From contig DCCL01000154.1 of NCBI GenBank assembly GCA_002313795.1, forward strand, positions 1 to 12,836: 12,836 nucleotides of DNA. Direction: 5' to 3'. Positions within the stretch are counted from its first letter, which is position 1, and every line of letters starts with the position of its first letter. This document shows, one piece after another, positions 1 through 5,200 of the stretch. A program made the translations under genes and the position numbers. Below the pieces are notes generated by a model. It searched no databases and was not told the DNA's origin. It saw nothing but the letters and a program-made list of their open reading frames with translations. This DNA comes from Faecalibacterium prausnitzii (GTDB lineage: Bacteria; Bacillota; Clostridia; Oscillospirales; Ruminococcaceae).

Positions 1-288
1 GAGCTGAATGTCAGCCCCAAGAAGAGCCGGGGCTTTGATGAGATCGCAGCCACCATCGCCTCCTTCGACGAGGTGGAGAGCGTGCTGCTGATGAGCGGCG
101 GCTATGACCTGCAGCTGGTCATCAAGGGCCAGACCTTCCAGGAGATCGCCCTGTTCGTGGCAAAGCGGCTCTCCCCGCTGGACGATGTGCTGTCCACTGC
201 CACCCACTTCGTGCTCCGCACCTACAAAAAAGAGGGCCGTCTGTATCAGGACGAAGAAATCGATGAAAGAGAGTGCACCGTGCTGTGA
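1..288 (+). CDS. Lrp/AsnC-family transcriptional regulator, C-terminal part (5' end outside window)
   Basis: The first 95 codons of the window read open to a TGA at 286-288. They match the ligand-sensing RAM (AsnC C-terminal) domain of Lrp-type regulators. Visible landmarks are the MSGGYDL segment after the first helix, the KRLSPLDDVLSTATHF helix-strand and a short charged tail. The N-terminal helix-turn-helix lies upstream of the window. Lrp-family proteins form oligomers that bind DNA in response to amino acids. The stop codon overlaps the start of an aminotransferase gene (TGATG), so the two are probably translationally coupled, and the regulator may sense a substrate or product of that enzyme. 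That role is inferred from position only. The fold assignment is fairly secure; the effector is unknown. Confidence 0.85.
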   Translation, partial: ELNVSPKKSRGFDEIAATIASFDEVESVLLMSGGYDLQLVIKGQTFQEIALFVAKRLSPLDDVLSTATHFVLRTYKKEGRLYQDEEIDERECTVL

Positions 289-1472
289 TGGATTACGATA
301 AACTGATCGCGCCTGCCGCTGCCGCCATGCGCCCCTCCGGCATCCGCAAATTTTTCGACCTGGCCGCCGAGATGCCCGAATGCATCAGTCTGGGCGTGGG
401 TGAGCCGGACTTCAAGACCCCCTGGGCTGTGCGGGAAGCCGGCATCGAGAGCCTTGAGCATGGCCGCACCCGCTATACCTCCAATGCCGGCCTCAAGGAG
501 CTGCGGGCTGAGATCGCAAAATACCTCGACCGCCGCATGAATCTGAAATATGACCCCAACAGCCAGATCCTCGTGACCGTGGGCGGCAGTGAGGCCATCG
601 ATATGTGCATCCGCACGCTGGTGGAGCCGGGGGATGAGGTCATCATTCCGGAGCCCTGTTTCGTCTGCTACGAGCCCATCACCACCCTGTCCGGCGGCGT
701 GCCCGTCCATGTGGCCTGCCGTCAGGAGGATGAGTTCCGGCTCCGGGCCGACGCCCTGAAAGCCGCCATCACCCCTAAGACCAAACTGGTCATCATGCCC
801 TTCCCCAACAACCCCACCGGTGCGGTGATGGAGCGGGAAGACCTTGAGGCTATTGCGGAAGTTCTGCGAGACACCAACATCATGGTGCTGTCGGATGAGA
901 TCTATGCCGAACTGAACTATGGCCTGCAGAGTCATGTCTCCATCGCCACCCTGCCCGGCATGGCCGAGCGGACGGTGGTGGTCAACGGCTTCTCCAAGAC
1001 TTACGCCATGACCGGCTGGCGGCTGGGCTACGCCTGCGGCCCGGCTCCCATCATCAAGATCATGACCAAGATCCACCAGAGCGCTATCATGAGCGCCCCT
1101 ACCACCAGTCAGTATGCCGCCATCACGGCCCTGAGAGAGTGCGACGGCGAGATCGAGCGGATGCGCAACGAGTACAATATGCGCCGCCGCCTTGTGGTGA
1201 AGAGCTTCAACGATATGGGCCTGAGCTGCTTTGAGCCGAGAGGCGCGTTCTACGCCTTCCCCTGCATCAAGTCCACCGGCATGAGCAGCGAGGAGTTCTG
1301 CACGAAGCTGCTGGAACAGAAGCACGTTGCCATCATCCCGGGCAACGCCTTCGGCGCTTCCGGCGAGGGTTACGCCCGGGTGTCCTACGCCTACAGTGTG
1401 GAGCACCTGATGGAGGCCATCCGCCGCATCCGGGAGTTCCTGAAAGAAAACGGCATCGATAACGGACAGTGA
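288..1472 (+). CDS. Class I/II pyridoxal-phosphate aminotransferase (394 aa)
   Basis: A complete fold-type I aminotransferase, predicted cytosolic, that moves amino groups between an amino acid and a 2-oxo acid. Landmarks: SLGVGEPDF near residue 35 (substrate and cofactor pocket), the NNPTG motif around 174-178, SDEIYAEL with the PLP-ring Asp at about 203, the Schiff-base Lys at about 237 in GFSKTYAMTGWR, and the carboxylate-binding Arg at about 364 in YARVSYA. The length is typical. I chose the ATG at 288, which overlaps the preceding TGA by one base; a GTG at 273 is in frame, but family members usually begin with a MDY-type N-terminus. A purine-rich GAAAGAGAG lies about 14 nt upstream. Such proteins are annotated variously as aspartate, aromatic or PatA-type aminotransferases; the sequence alone does not fix the substrate. 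Coupling to an Lrp-type regulator suggests amino-acid-responsive control. Confidence 0.9.
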   Translation: MDYDKLIAPAAAAMRPSGIRKFFDLAAEMPECISLGVGEPDFKTPWAVREAGIESLEHGRTRYTSNAGLKELRAEIAKYLDRRMNLKYDPNSQILVTVGGSEAIDMCIRTLVEPGDEVIIPEPCFVCYEPITTLSGGVPVHVACRQEDEFRLRADALKAAITPKTKLVIMPFPNNPTGAVMEREDLEAIAEVLRDTNIMVLSDEIYAELNYGLQSHVSIATLPGMAERTVVVNGFSKTYAMTGWRLGYACGPAPIIKIMTKIHQSAIMSAPTTSQYAAITALRECDGEIERMRNEYNMRRRLVVKSFNDMGLSCFEPRGAFYAFPCIKSTGMSSEEFCTKLLEQKHVAIIPGNAFGASGEGYARVSYAYSVEHLMEAIRRIREFLKENGIDNGQ

Positions 1473-1485
1473 GGAGGAGACCAAA

Positions 1486-2358
1486 ATGCGGAATCGTGTG
1501 ACAGTATTGGCCCCGGCCAAGCTGAATCTTGCTCTGGACGTGGTGGGCATCCTGCCCGGCGGCTACCACGCGCTGGATATGACCATGCAGGCCATCACGC
1601 TCTATGAGCGGGTGGTCATCCGCAGCAGCCCTTATCTTGACCTGACCCTGCCCGGCAGCAAGGTGGCTCCCGGCCCGGGCAACACGGCTATCAAGGCAGC
1701 GCTGGCCTTCTTCCACTACACCGGCCTGCTGGCAGGTGCGGACATCACCATTTATAAGAATGTACCGGTGCGGGCCGGAATGGCCGGCGGCAGTGCGGAC
1801 GCCGCCGCTGTGCTGGTGGGCCTGAATGAACTGTATGGTGCCCGGCTCTCCATGAGTGAGCTGTGTGCACTGGGTGCAGGCATCGGTGCAGATGTGCCCT
1901 TCGCCCTCATGGGCGGCACCTGCCGGGTGCAGGGTCTGGGTGATGTGCTCAAGCCCCTGCCGCCCATGCCGGACTGCTGGTTCACTGTGGTGATGCCGGA
2001 TTACGGCGTTTCTACCCCGGAAGCCTTTGCGGCGTATGATAAGGTTGGCAGCAGCGTCCACCCCGACTGTGCCGCGCAGGAAGCGGCCATCCGTGCAGGC
2101 GACCTCGACGCTCTGTGCGCCGCCGCAGGCAACGCGCTGGAAGAATGCAGTGGAGCCCGGGACAATGAGGCCATCAAGGCCGCTTTGAAAGAGAACGGTG
2201 CCGTTACGGCTCTCATGACCGGCAGCGGCGCGGCTGTGTTCGGCGTGTTCCGCACTGAAGCAGAAGCTCGTGCCGCCGCAAAGGTGGTCAGCAGCCGCTG
2301 GCCGCAGGTCTATGTGGCCCAGCCCGCAAAGGGCGGTGCCAATGTGACCAGGCACTGA
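1486..2358 (+). CDS. ispE: 4-diphosphocytidyl-2-C-methyl-D-erythritol kinase (IspE)
   Basis: A GHMP-superfamily kinase of 290 aa that phosphorylates CDP-methylerythritol with ATP, a middle step of the MEP pathway to IPP and DMAPP. Landmarks: the N-terminal PAKLNLALDV with Lys12, the Gly-rich ATP loop VRAGMAGGSADAAA at about 95-108, GADVPFAL with the catalytic Asp at about 136, and the C-terminal GHMP motif MTGSGAAVFG at about 244-253. The length matches the family. The ATG at 1486 follows a strong GAGGAGGA ribosome-binding site at 1471-1478, just after the aminotransferase stop, so the two genes are probably cotranscribed. No metabolic link to the aminotransferase is evident. A strong intrinsic terminator lies about 240 bp downstream, beyond a repeat-like block. 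Confidence 0.95.
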   Translation: MRNRVTVLAPAKLNLALDVVGILPGGYHALDMTMQAITLYERVVIRSSPYLDLTLPGSKVAPGPGNTAIKAALAFFHYTGLLAGADITIYKNVPVRAGMAGGSADAAAVLVGLNELYGARLSMSELCALGAGIGADVPFALMGGTCRVQGLGDVLKPLPPMPDCWFTVVMPDYGVSTPEAFAAYDKVGSSVHPDCAAQEAAIRAGDLDALCAAAGNALEECSGARDNEAIKAALKENGAVTALMTGSGAAVFGVFRTEAEARAAAKVVSSRWPQVYVAQPAKGGANVTRH

Positions 2359-2594
2359 GAAGCCTGCCTCCGGAGGCGGGGCGGAGGGTGGTTTCCTGCC
2401 AAGCGGCTCAATCGCAAACTTGTTTTGCGATAGCTGGCAGGGAACTGCCGGACAGCCCCAGCCGATGAGATGCAGTATACAGCCTCCTGCTCCGGTAATT
2501 TCCTCCGCAAGTGAGCCCGGGTGGCGGCTCCCGGCCCCAACATCGGCTCCTCGCTTTTACTGCTGGCAAGCGAAAAACGAGCCTGAAAAAGCAT
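2359..2594. repeat. Non-coding block of nested inverted repeats, probable interspersed repeat element
   Basis: Between ispE and the downstream terminator there is no convincing gene but dense dyad symmetry. A 12-nt palindrome GCCTCCGGAGGC lies at 2366-2377 and a large two-helix stem-loop at 2395-2441. An 8-bp inverted repeat, AGCCGATG (2460-2467) with CATCGGCT (2541-2548), encloses 73 nt. A TCGCTT/AAGCGA hairpin lies at 2551-2573. An open frame of 94 codons crosses the block on the minus strand, but its translation has the low-complexity, Arg/Pro/Ser-rich look of non-coding DNA and runs into ispE. I infer an intergenic repeat family of the kind common in Faecalibacterium-like genomes and often mis-annotated as small hypothetical proteins. 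I could not count other copies, and none appears elsewhere in this window. Confidence 0.5.
2395..2441. repeat. Two-helix stem-loop within the repeat block
   Basis: An outer stem CCTGCCA (2395-2401) pairs with TGGCAGG (2435-2441) and extends through GC/GC past one bulged A. An inner, perfect 8-bp stem ATCGCAAA (2411-2418) pairs with TTTGCGAT (2424-2431) around a 5-nt loop. There is no T-run after it, so it is not an intrinsic terminator. The right arm can alternatively pair with the next CTGCC (GGCAG/CTGCC, about 2436-2449). It may be an RNA-processing or stability structure or simply the core of the repeat. Confidence 0.6.
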
Positions 2595-2595
2595 A

Positions 2596-2644
2596 ACCCT
2601 CCTTCCTGCAGGGCATACTGTCCCAAAGGAAGGAGGGTCTTTTT
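2596..2644 (+). terminator. Intrinsic terminator after the lrp-aminotransferase-ispE cluster
   Basis: A perfect 11-bp stem ACCCTCCTTCC (2596-2606) with GGAAGGAGGGT (2628-2638), then C and five Ts (2640-2644). The loop contains a possible extra GGG/CCC pairing. It is the first good terminator after ispE. Its 3' arm is also the ribosome-binding site of the next gene. Confidence 0.85.
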
Positions 2645-2647
2645 GTG
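2628..2647 (+). promoter_or_regulatory. Shine-Dalgarno of the DUF378 gene embedded in the terminator's 3' arm
   Basis: GGAAGGAGGG (2628-2637) sits 7 nt before the GTG start at 2645, an ideal ribosome-binding site. The same bases form the 3' arm of the upstream terminator hairpin, so in any transcript carrying the whole hairpin the SD is base-paired to CCCTCCTTCC (2597-2606) and hidden. This supports the GTG start and suggests translation is weak on read-through mRNA. Confidence 0.7.
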
Positions 2648-2851
2648 CAGACCTTTTATAAAATCTGTCTCATCCTCATGATCATCGGGGGCATCAACTG
2701 GGGGCTGGTGGGCCTGTTCCAGTTCGATTTTGTGGGCTGGCTGCTGGGCGGCAGTGCGTCCATCTGGTCCCGCATCGTGTTCACGCTGGTGGGTGTGGCC
2801 GCTGTCTGCGGCATTCCCGGGCTGTTCAGCGACGAAGAAGGGGAAGAGTAA
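2645..2851 (+). CDS. Small DUF378 (YuzA-like) membrane protein, 68 aa
   Basis: This short protein matches the DUF378 family. It has a first hydrophobic helix with the signature GGINWGLVGLF (residues about 15-25, Asn18-Trp19-Gly20), a second helix around residues 42-60 and an acidic tail of Asp and Glu residues. Two membrane spans are expected. The function of the family is unknown; it is common in Firmicutes. The GTG start at 2645 lies 7 nt after a strong SD and gives the usual N-terminus; the ATG at codon 12 would cut the first helix. The gene appears to be its own unit, bounded by hairpins on both sides. I see no clear promoter in the roughly 60 nt before it, so its mRNA source (read-through or a promoter inside the repeat block) is open. 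Confidence 0.85.
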   Translation: MQTFYKICLILMIIGGINWGLVGLFQFDFVGWLLGGSASIWSRIVFTLVGVAAVCGIPGLFSDEEGEE

Positions 2852-2881
2852 GCGGAGACACCATGGCTCCGGAGACAAAGA

Positions 2882-2923
2882 AAAAGGCTTCCGCGCCGGA
2901 TGATACCGGCATGGAAGCCTTTT
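2882..2923. terminator. Bidirectional intrinsic terminator
   Basis: AAAAGGCTTCC (2882-2892) pairs perfectly with GGAAGCCTTTT (2913-2923), with an inner GCCGG/CCGGC helix (2895-2899 with 2906-2910). A-runs on the left and T-runs on the right make it usable in both directions. It ends the DUF378 transcript on the plus strand and the yrzB/6S-like transcript on the minus strand. Confidence 0.85.
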
Positions 2924-2940
2924 GAAATTCCTATAAAAAT

Positions 2941-3134
2941 CCCGCCCGGTCGTCTGCGGCCAATCAAACCTACCCTTACGGACAGGTGGGTGCCCTGTCT
3001 CCGGCTTCGCGCTTCCTCATCGAGCCTTCATGGTCGACCCATGACGGGGAGGTCTGCAATCCACCGGCGAACTCCAAGCTCCCGTTGAATGATTAGTAGG
3101 ATCATATAAACCGCAACAAATCGCGCCGGGCAGG
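2941..3134 (-). ncRNA. ssrS: Structured RNA, probable 6S RNA
   Basis: 6S RNA mimics an open promoter and sequesters housekeeping RNA polymerase. Read on the minus strand, the ends pair: CCTGCCCGG (3134-3126) with CCGGGCGGG (2949-2941), 9 bp with one wobble, then GTTGCGG (3117-3111) with CCGCAGAC (2959-2952) past one bulge. Inside lie an AT-rich stretch like a central bubble, a TCATGG/CCATGA hairpin (3028-3044) and an 8-bp hairpin capped by GTAA (2968-2987, ACCTGTCC with GGGTAGGT). The length (about 195 nt), rod shape and the ACCCACCT...AGGTT hairpin near the 3' side resemble 6S RNA. It follows yrzB on the same strand and ends just before the bidirectional terminator. Its own promoter is unclear: TTCGAG, 18 nt, TAAGAC inside the yrzB 3' end is the best I see. 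Exact ends are approximate. The structure is well supported; the 6S name rests on resemblance. Confidence 0.6.
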
Positions 3135-3151
3135 AAGTCTTAGCTGAAAAA

Positions 3152-3472
3152 TTACTCAATCTCGAACTGGTCGCTCAGACGCTTCTCGAACAGCTTGCTG
3201 ACTTCCAGCAGGGTCTCGTCGTCTTCGACCACATCCAGATACTCACCCTCATCGTCTTCGCCGACACTCAGGATGACCAGCTGGGCATCATCGTCCAGGT
3301 CTTCCTCGTTTTCGGCATATTCCACAACAGCGAGGTAATGCACGCCCTTATGATCCAGAGCGTCGATCACTTCAAACGTGACCTCATTGCCGTCTTCATC
3401 CTCAAGAGTCATCAGGTCAGGCTGATATTCCTCTTCGTTCTCAGCGGCGGGCTTGTTCATATCTTCTGCCAT
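3152..3472 (-). CDS. yrzB: DUF1292 family protein (YrzB-like), 106 aa
   Basis: A small, very acidic cytosolic protein matching DUF1292. The core from about residue 18 reads DLMTLEDEDGNEVTFEVIDA, followed by a YLAVVEY strand, an acidic linker with QLVILSV, and an EYLDVVEDDE...LFEKRL ending. The biochemical role of the family is not known. In Bacillus the homologue follows ruvX in one operon; here ruvX lies on the same strand about 1 kb upstream, with a plus-strand cyclophilin gene between them. The ATG (complement of 3470-3472) has a GGAGA ribosome-binding site 9 nt upstream (complement of 3482-3486). A good sigma-A-type promoter lies about 100 nt upstream of the start. The probable 6S RNA follows 18 nt after the stop and may share its transcript. 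Confidence 0.85.
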   Translation of the reverse strand: MAEDMNKPAAENEEEYQPDLMTLEDEDGNEVTFEVIDALDHKGVHYLAVVEYAENEEDLDDDAQLVILSVGEDDEGEYLDVVEDDETLLEVSKLFEKRLSDQFEIE

Positions 3473-3569
3473 AAGTCACGTTCTCCTGTCATATATCTGA
3501 AAAATGGGGCTGCTTGTTCCATACCCGTGCTCTCCGGCTCATCTGTCCGCGGCTCCCGGGTACGCCTAT

Positions 3570-3598
3570 AGTGTAGCGTTTTTTTGCCCGCTCGTCAA
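3570..3598 (-). promoter_or_regulatory. Sigma-A-type promoter for yrzB
   Basis: On the minus strand, TTGACG (complement of 3593-3598) is followed by a 17-nt spacer and TACACT (complement of 3570-3575). Transcription would start near 3563, giving a 5' UTR of about 90 nt before yrzB. Confidence 0.75.
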
Positions 3599-3665
3599 GA
3601 TGTTTTTCGCACAGAAATTCGGCAGTAAATTTTCACGCATTTTCCTCTCGCGTCCGGGCCCGGAA

Positions 3666-3681
3666 TGTGCTATACTATAGC
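3666..3681 (+). promoter_or_regulatory. Extended -10 promoter of the cyclophilin gene, overlapping a palindrome
   Basis: TGTG-C-TATACT (3666-3676) is a TRTG-n extended -10 element; the -35 position is poor, as is common for this class. The element overlaps the 13-nt palindrome GCTATACTATAGC (3669-3681), which could be an operator. A second possible start signal, TGGTCA (3695-3700), 17 nt, TATAAC (3718-3723), lies closer to the gene and would give a very short leader. Confidence 0.65.
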
Positions 3682-3745
3682 GATAGCTTTTTTGTGGTCA
3701 TAAAATCACTGCTTTGCTATAACATATGGACAGGGAGGCCGGATT

Positions 3746-4495
3746 ATGAGAGCCTTGAAAAAAATAATGACTGCCGCCGCCGTGCTGGCACTGACTGTTG
3801 CGCTGGCCGGGTGCGGCCCGGTGAGCGGTATCCTTTCCGGCCTGAAGGGCGGCAGCGGCAAGGCACAGGCCATCAGCCGCCCGGCGGTGGAGTCGGCAGA
3901 ACTGCAGTTCACCCACCCGGCGGCAGGGGACACCATCGCCGTGTTCGATACCTCGGCGGGAGTGTTCAAGGCCGTGCTCTTCCCGGACGCGGCCCCGCAG
4001 GCTGTGCAGAACTTCACCACGCTGGCCCAGCAGGGCTATTACAACGGCCTGACCATCACCCGGGTGGAGAAGGATTTCGTGGTGGAGGCCGGACAGGGCA
4101 CGGACGGCAAAGGCACCACCATCTGGAACGGCAGCCGCTACCCCATTGAGGTGAGCGACAAGCTCCACCACTACTCCGGTGCCCTCTGCGCTGCAGCGGA
4201 TTCCTCTGGCGAGTGTGCCAGCGTGTTCTATGTCATGGAGACTCTGCCGGGCGGCGACTCGGTGACGCAGGAGCTCACCGACCAGATGAATGCCGCCGGA
4301 TGGCGGGGCGAGGTGGTCAGCGCCTACCAGACGGCGGGCGGCGCACCCTACCTTGATTATACCGATACCGTGTTCGGGCAGGTGTATGAGGGAATGGATG
4401 TGGTGGACACCATCGCCCAGACCGGCGTGGATGAGAATCAGCGGCCCACCGAGAGCATCACCATCAACAGTGTGAGCATCTCGCAATATGAATGA
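3746..4495 (+). CDS. Cyclophilin-type peptidyl-prolyl isomerase-like lipoprotein, 249 aa
   Basis: A signal peptide with KK at 5-6, a hydrophobic stretch and the lipobox ALAGC (Cys23) predicts a lipid-anchored protein on the outer face of the membrane. After a Gly/Ser-rich linker, a cyclophilin fold starts near residue 62 (TIAVFDTSAGVFKAVLFPDAAPQAVQNF) and runs to a C-terminal VFGQVYEGMDVVDTI. The active-site loop ITRVEKDFVVEAGQ keeps the catalytic Arg (about 106) and a Phe (about 111), but Gln63 of human CypA aligns with Glu114, and the NGSQFFI-type strand reads ASVFYVM. Isomerase activity may therefore be weak, and a chaperone-like role for secreted proteins is possible (inference). The ATG at 3746 has AGGGAGG at 3732-3738. 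The gene stands alone between its own promoter and a terminator shared with convergent ruvX. Confidence 0.85.
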   Translation: MRALKKIMTAAAVLALTVALAGCGPVSGILSGLKGGSGKAQAISRPAVESAELQFTHPAAGDTIAVFDTSAGVFKAVLFPDAAPQAVQNFTTLAQQGYYNGLTITRVEKDFVVEAGQGTDGKGTTIWNGSRYPIEVSDKLHHYSGALCAAADSSGECASVFYVMETLPGGDSVTQELTDQMNAAGWRGEVVSAYQTAGGAPYLDYTDTVFGQVYEGMDVVDTIAQTGVDENQRPTESITINSVSISQYE

Positions 4496-4497
4496 GA

Positions 4498-4524
4498 AAA
4501 AGGACGCCGGTCTGGCGTCCTTTT
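4498..4524. terminator. Bidirectional terminator between the cyclophilin gene and ruvX
   Basis: AAAAGGACGCC (4498-4508), a 5-nt loop, then GGCGTCCTTTT (4514-4524): a perfect 11-bp stem with A- and T-runs at its ends. It sits between the convergent stop codons (TGA at 4493-4495; complement TAA at 4526-4528) and can serve both transcripts. Confidence 0.85.
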
Positions 4525-4525
4525 C

Positions 4526-4957
4526 TTATGCTTCTCCAGGGTGTGCTTTCCGCCACTCAAGATAATCTTCCAGAATGACCGAGGCGCTCACCGAGTCGAG
4601 GATGTTCTTCCGCCTGCTGCCGAAGGTGCCGCTCTCGTCCAGAAGGTCGGCAGCGGCGCAGGTAGTCTGGCGCTCGTCCCACATCCGGACGGGCAGGCCG
4701 CTCCAGATCTCCACGGTCTTTGCCAGCTTGCGGCTCTTGGCGGCGCGTTCGCCCTCGGTGCCGTCCATGTTCAGCGGCAGGCCGATGACGATGAGCTCGG
4801 CCCCGATCTCTTTGGCCACCTCGCACACCCGGGCGGCCACCTTGTTGCGGGCCTTGAGGGTGATCTGCGGCGTGATGGGCGTGGTGAGAAACTCGGTGCG
4901 GTCGCAGGTGGCAAGGCCGGTGCGGCTGTCGCCGTAATCGACTGCTAAAATTTTCAT
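4526..4957 (-). CDS. ruvX: RuvX/YqgF-family nuclease (putative Holliday junction resolvase / pre-16S rRNA nuclease)
   Basis: A 143-aa RNase H-like protein. Landmarks: MKILAVDYGDSRTGLA with the catalytic Asp7, the core strand ELIVIGLPLNMDGTEGERA (about 54-72), WDERQTT with an acidic residue at about 94-95, and a C-terminal LDSVSASVILEDYL with Asp121. This is the expected trio of acidic metal-binding positions. Family members are described as Holliday junction resolvases and, in E. coli (YqgF), as needed for 16S rRNA 5' maturation; which role applies here cannot be told from sequence. The start is the complement of 4955-4957, with AAGAGG 8 nt upstream (complement of 4966-4971). It is transcribed divergently from addBA from a mirror-image promoter, which fits a joint recombination role without proving one. 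Confidence 0.92.
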   Translation of the reverse strand: MKILAVDYGDSRTGLATCDRTEFLTTPITPQITLKARNKVAARVCEVAKEIGAELIVIGLPLNMDGTEGERAAKSRKLAKTVEIWSGLPVRMWDERQTTCAAADLLDESGTFGSRRKNILDSVSASVILEDYLEWRKAHPGEA

Positions 4958-4989
4958 GCAGGTGTCCTCTTTCCGATGATTTTTTCTTC

Positions 4990-5018
4990 ATTGTACCACA
5001 GAATAGATGTCGCTGCAA
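4990..5018 (-). promoter_or_regulatory. Promoter of ruvX
   Basis: On the minus strand: TTGCAG (complement of 5013-5018), a 17-nt spacer, then TACAAT (complement of 4990-4995) preceded by TGTGG, an extended -10. Transcription would start near 4983, about 26 nt before the ruvX ATG. Confidence 0.75.
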
Positions 5019-5032
5019 TTTTGTGGTACAAT
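5004..5032 (+). promoter_or_regulatory. Promoter of addBA
   Basis: TGTG-G-TACAAT (5022-5032) is an extended -10; the -35 position TAGATG (5004-5009) is weak at 17-nt spacing. The start would be near 5039, giving a leader of about 155 nt. This promoter interleaves with the ruvX promoter, so polymerase probably cannot occupy both at once. No LexA-type box (GAAC-N4-GTTC) is visible. Confidence 0.7.
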
Positions 5033-5053
5033 GAAAACAGATATAGGACAGGA

Positions 5054-5200
5054 ATGCAGGGCCCGTTCGTCTGCCTCAGCGCAGAGCGGCCCGGCCTGTC
5101 GGCAATGGAAATGGGAAGGATGCAGGCGGGAACGAAGCAGACACGGAAGCCGCGCTCCGGCATTGCCGCGCAAAACGAAACTGAGAGGTTATTATGTTAA
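5054..5200 (+). other. Possible upstream ORF in the addB leader (48 codons)
   Basis: An ATG at 5054, a few bases after AGGACAGGA, opens a frame that ends at TAA 5198-5200, four bases inside addB in another frame. Ribosomes ending there could re-initiate at the addB ATG at 5194. The peptide (starting MQGPFVCLSAERPG) resembles nothing I recognise and is Arg/Gly/Pro-rich like random GC-rich sequence. It could equally be chance. Confidence 0.25.

Larger units (their letters stand above)
4987..5035. repeat. Perfect 14-bp inverted repeat spanning the ruvX/addB divergent promoters
   Basis: TTCATTGTACCACA (4987-5000) and TGTGGTACAATGAA (5022-5035) are exact reverse complements around a 21-bp centre. 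Each arm carries one extended -10 element (TGTG-G-TACAAT), pointing outwards. Predicted start sites (near 4983 and 5039) lie outside the arms, so the repeat acts as DNA, not as an RNA hairpin. Confidence 0.85.

Noticed and set aside
273..287. Earlier GTG start (273) for the aminotransferase
   Set aside because: It would add five residues not expected in the family and overlap the regulator gene more; the TGATG overlap at 286-290 is the better start.
246..1550. 434-codon open frame on the minus strand
   Set aside because: It lies antisense to the well-supported aminotransferase gene, its translation is His/Gly/Asp-rich and family-less, and such frames are a known by-product of GC-rich codon use.
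2310..2594. 94-codon minus-strand frame over the dyad-rich block
   Set aside because: It overlaps the end of ispE and consists of inverted-repeat sequence; better explained as translation of a repeat than as a gene.
2900..3088. Short plus-strand frame over the candidate 6S RNA
   Set aside because: Overlaps a terminator hairpin and a strongly structured RNA; no SD and a basic, low-complexity peptide.
2941..3134. The structured RNA read from the plus strand, or as SRP RNA, RNase P RNA or tmRNA
   Set aside because: The GTAA tetraloop and ACCCACCT hairpin only make sense on the minus strand, and the conserved cores of SRP RNA, RNase P RNA and tmRNA are absent.
4958..5193. LexA/SOS box upstream of addB or ruvX
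   Set aside because: I looked for a GAAC-N4-GTTC type site and found none; the inverted repeat present has a different sequence.
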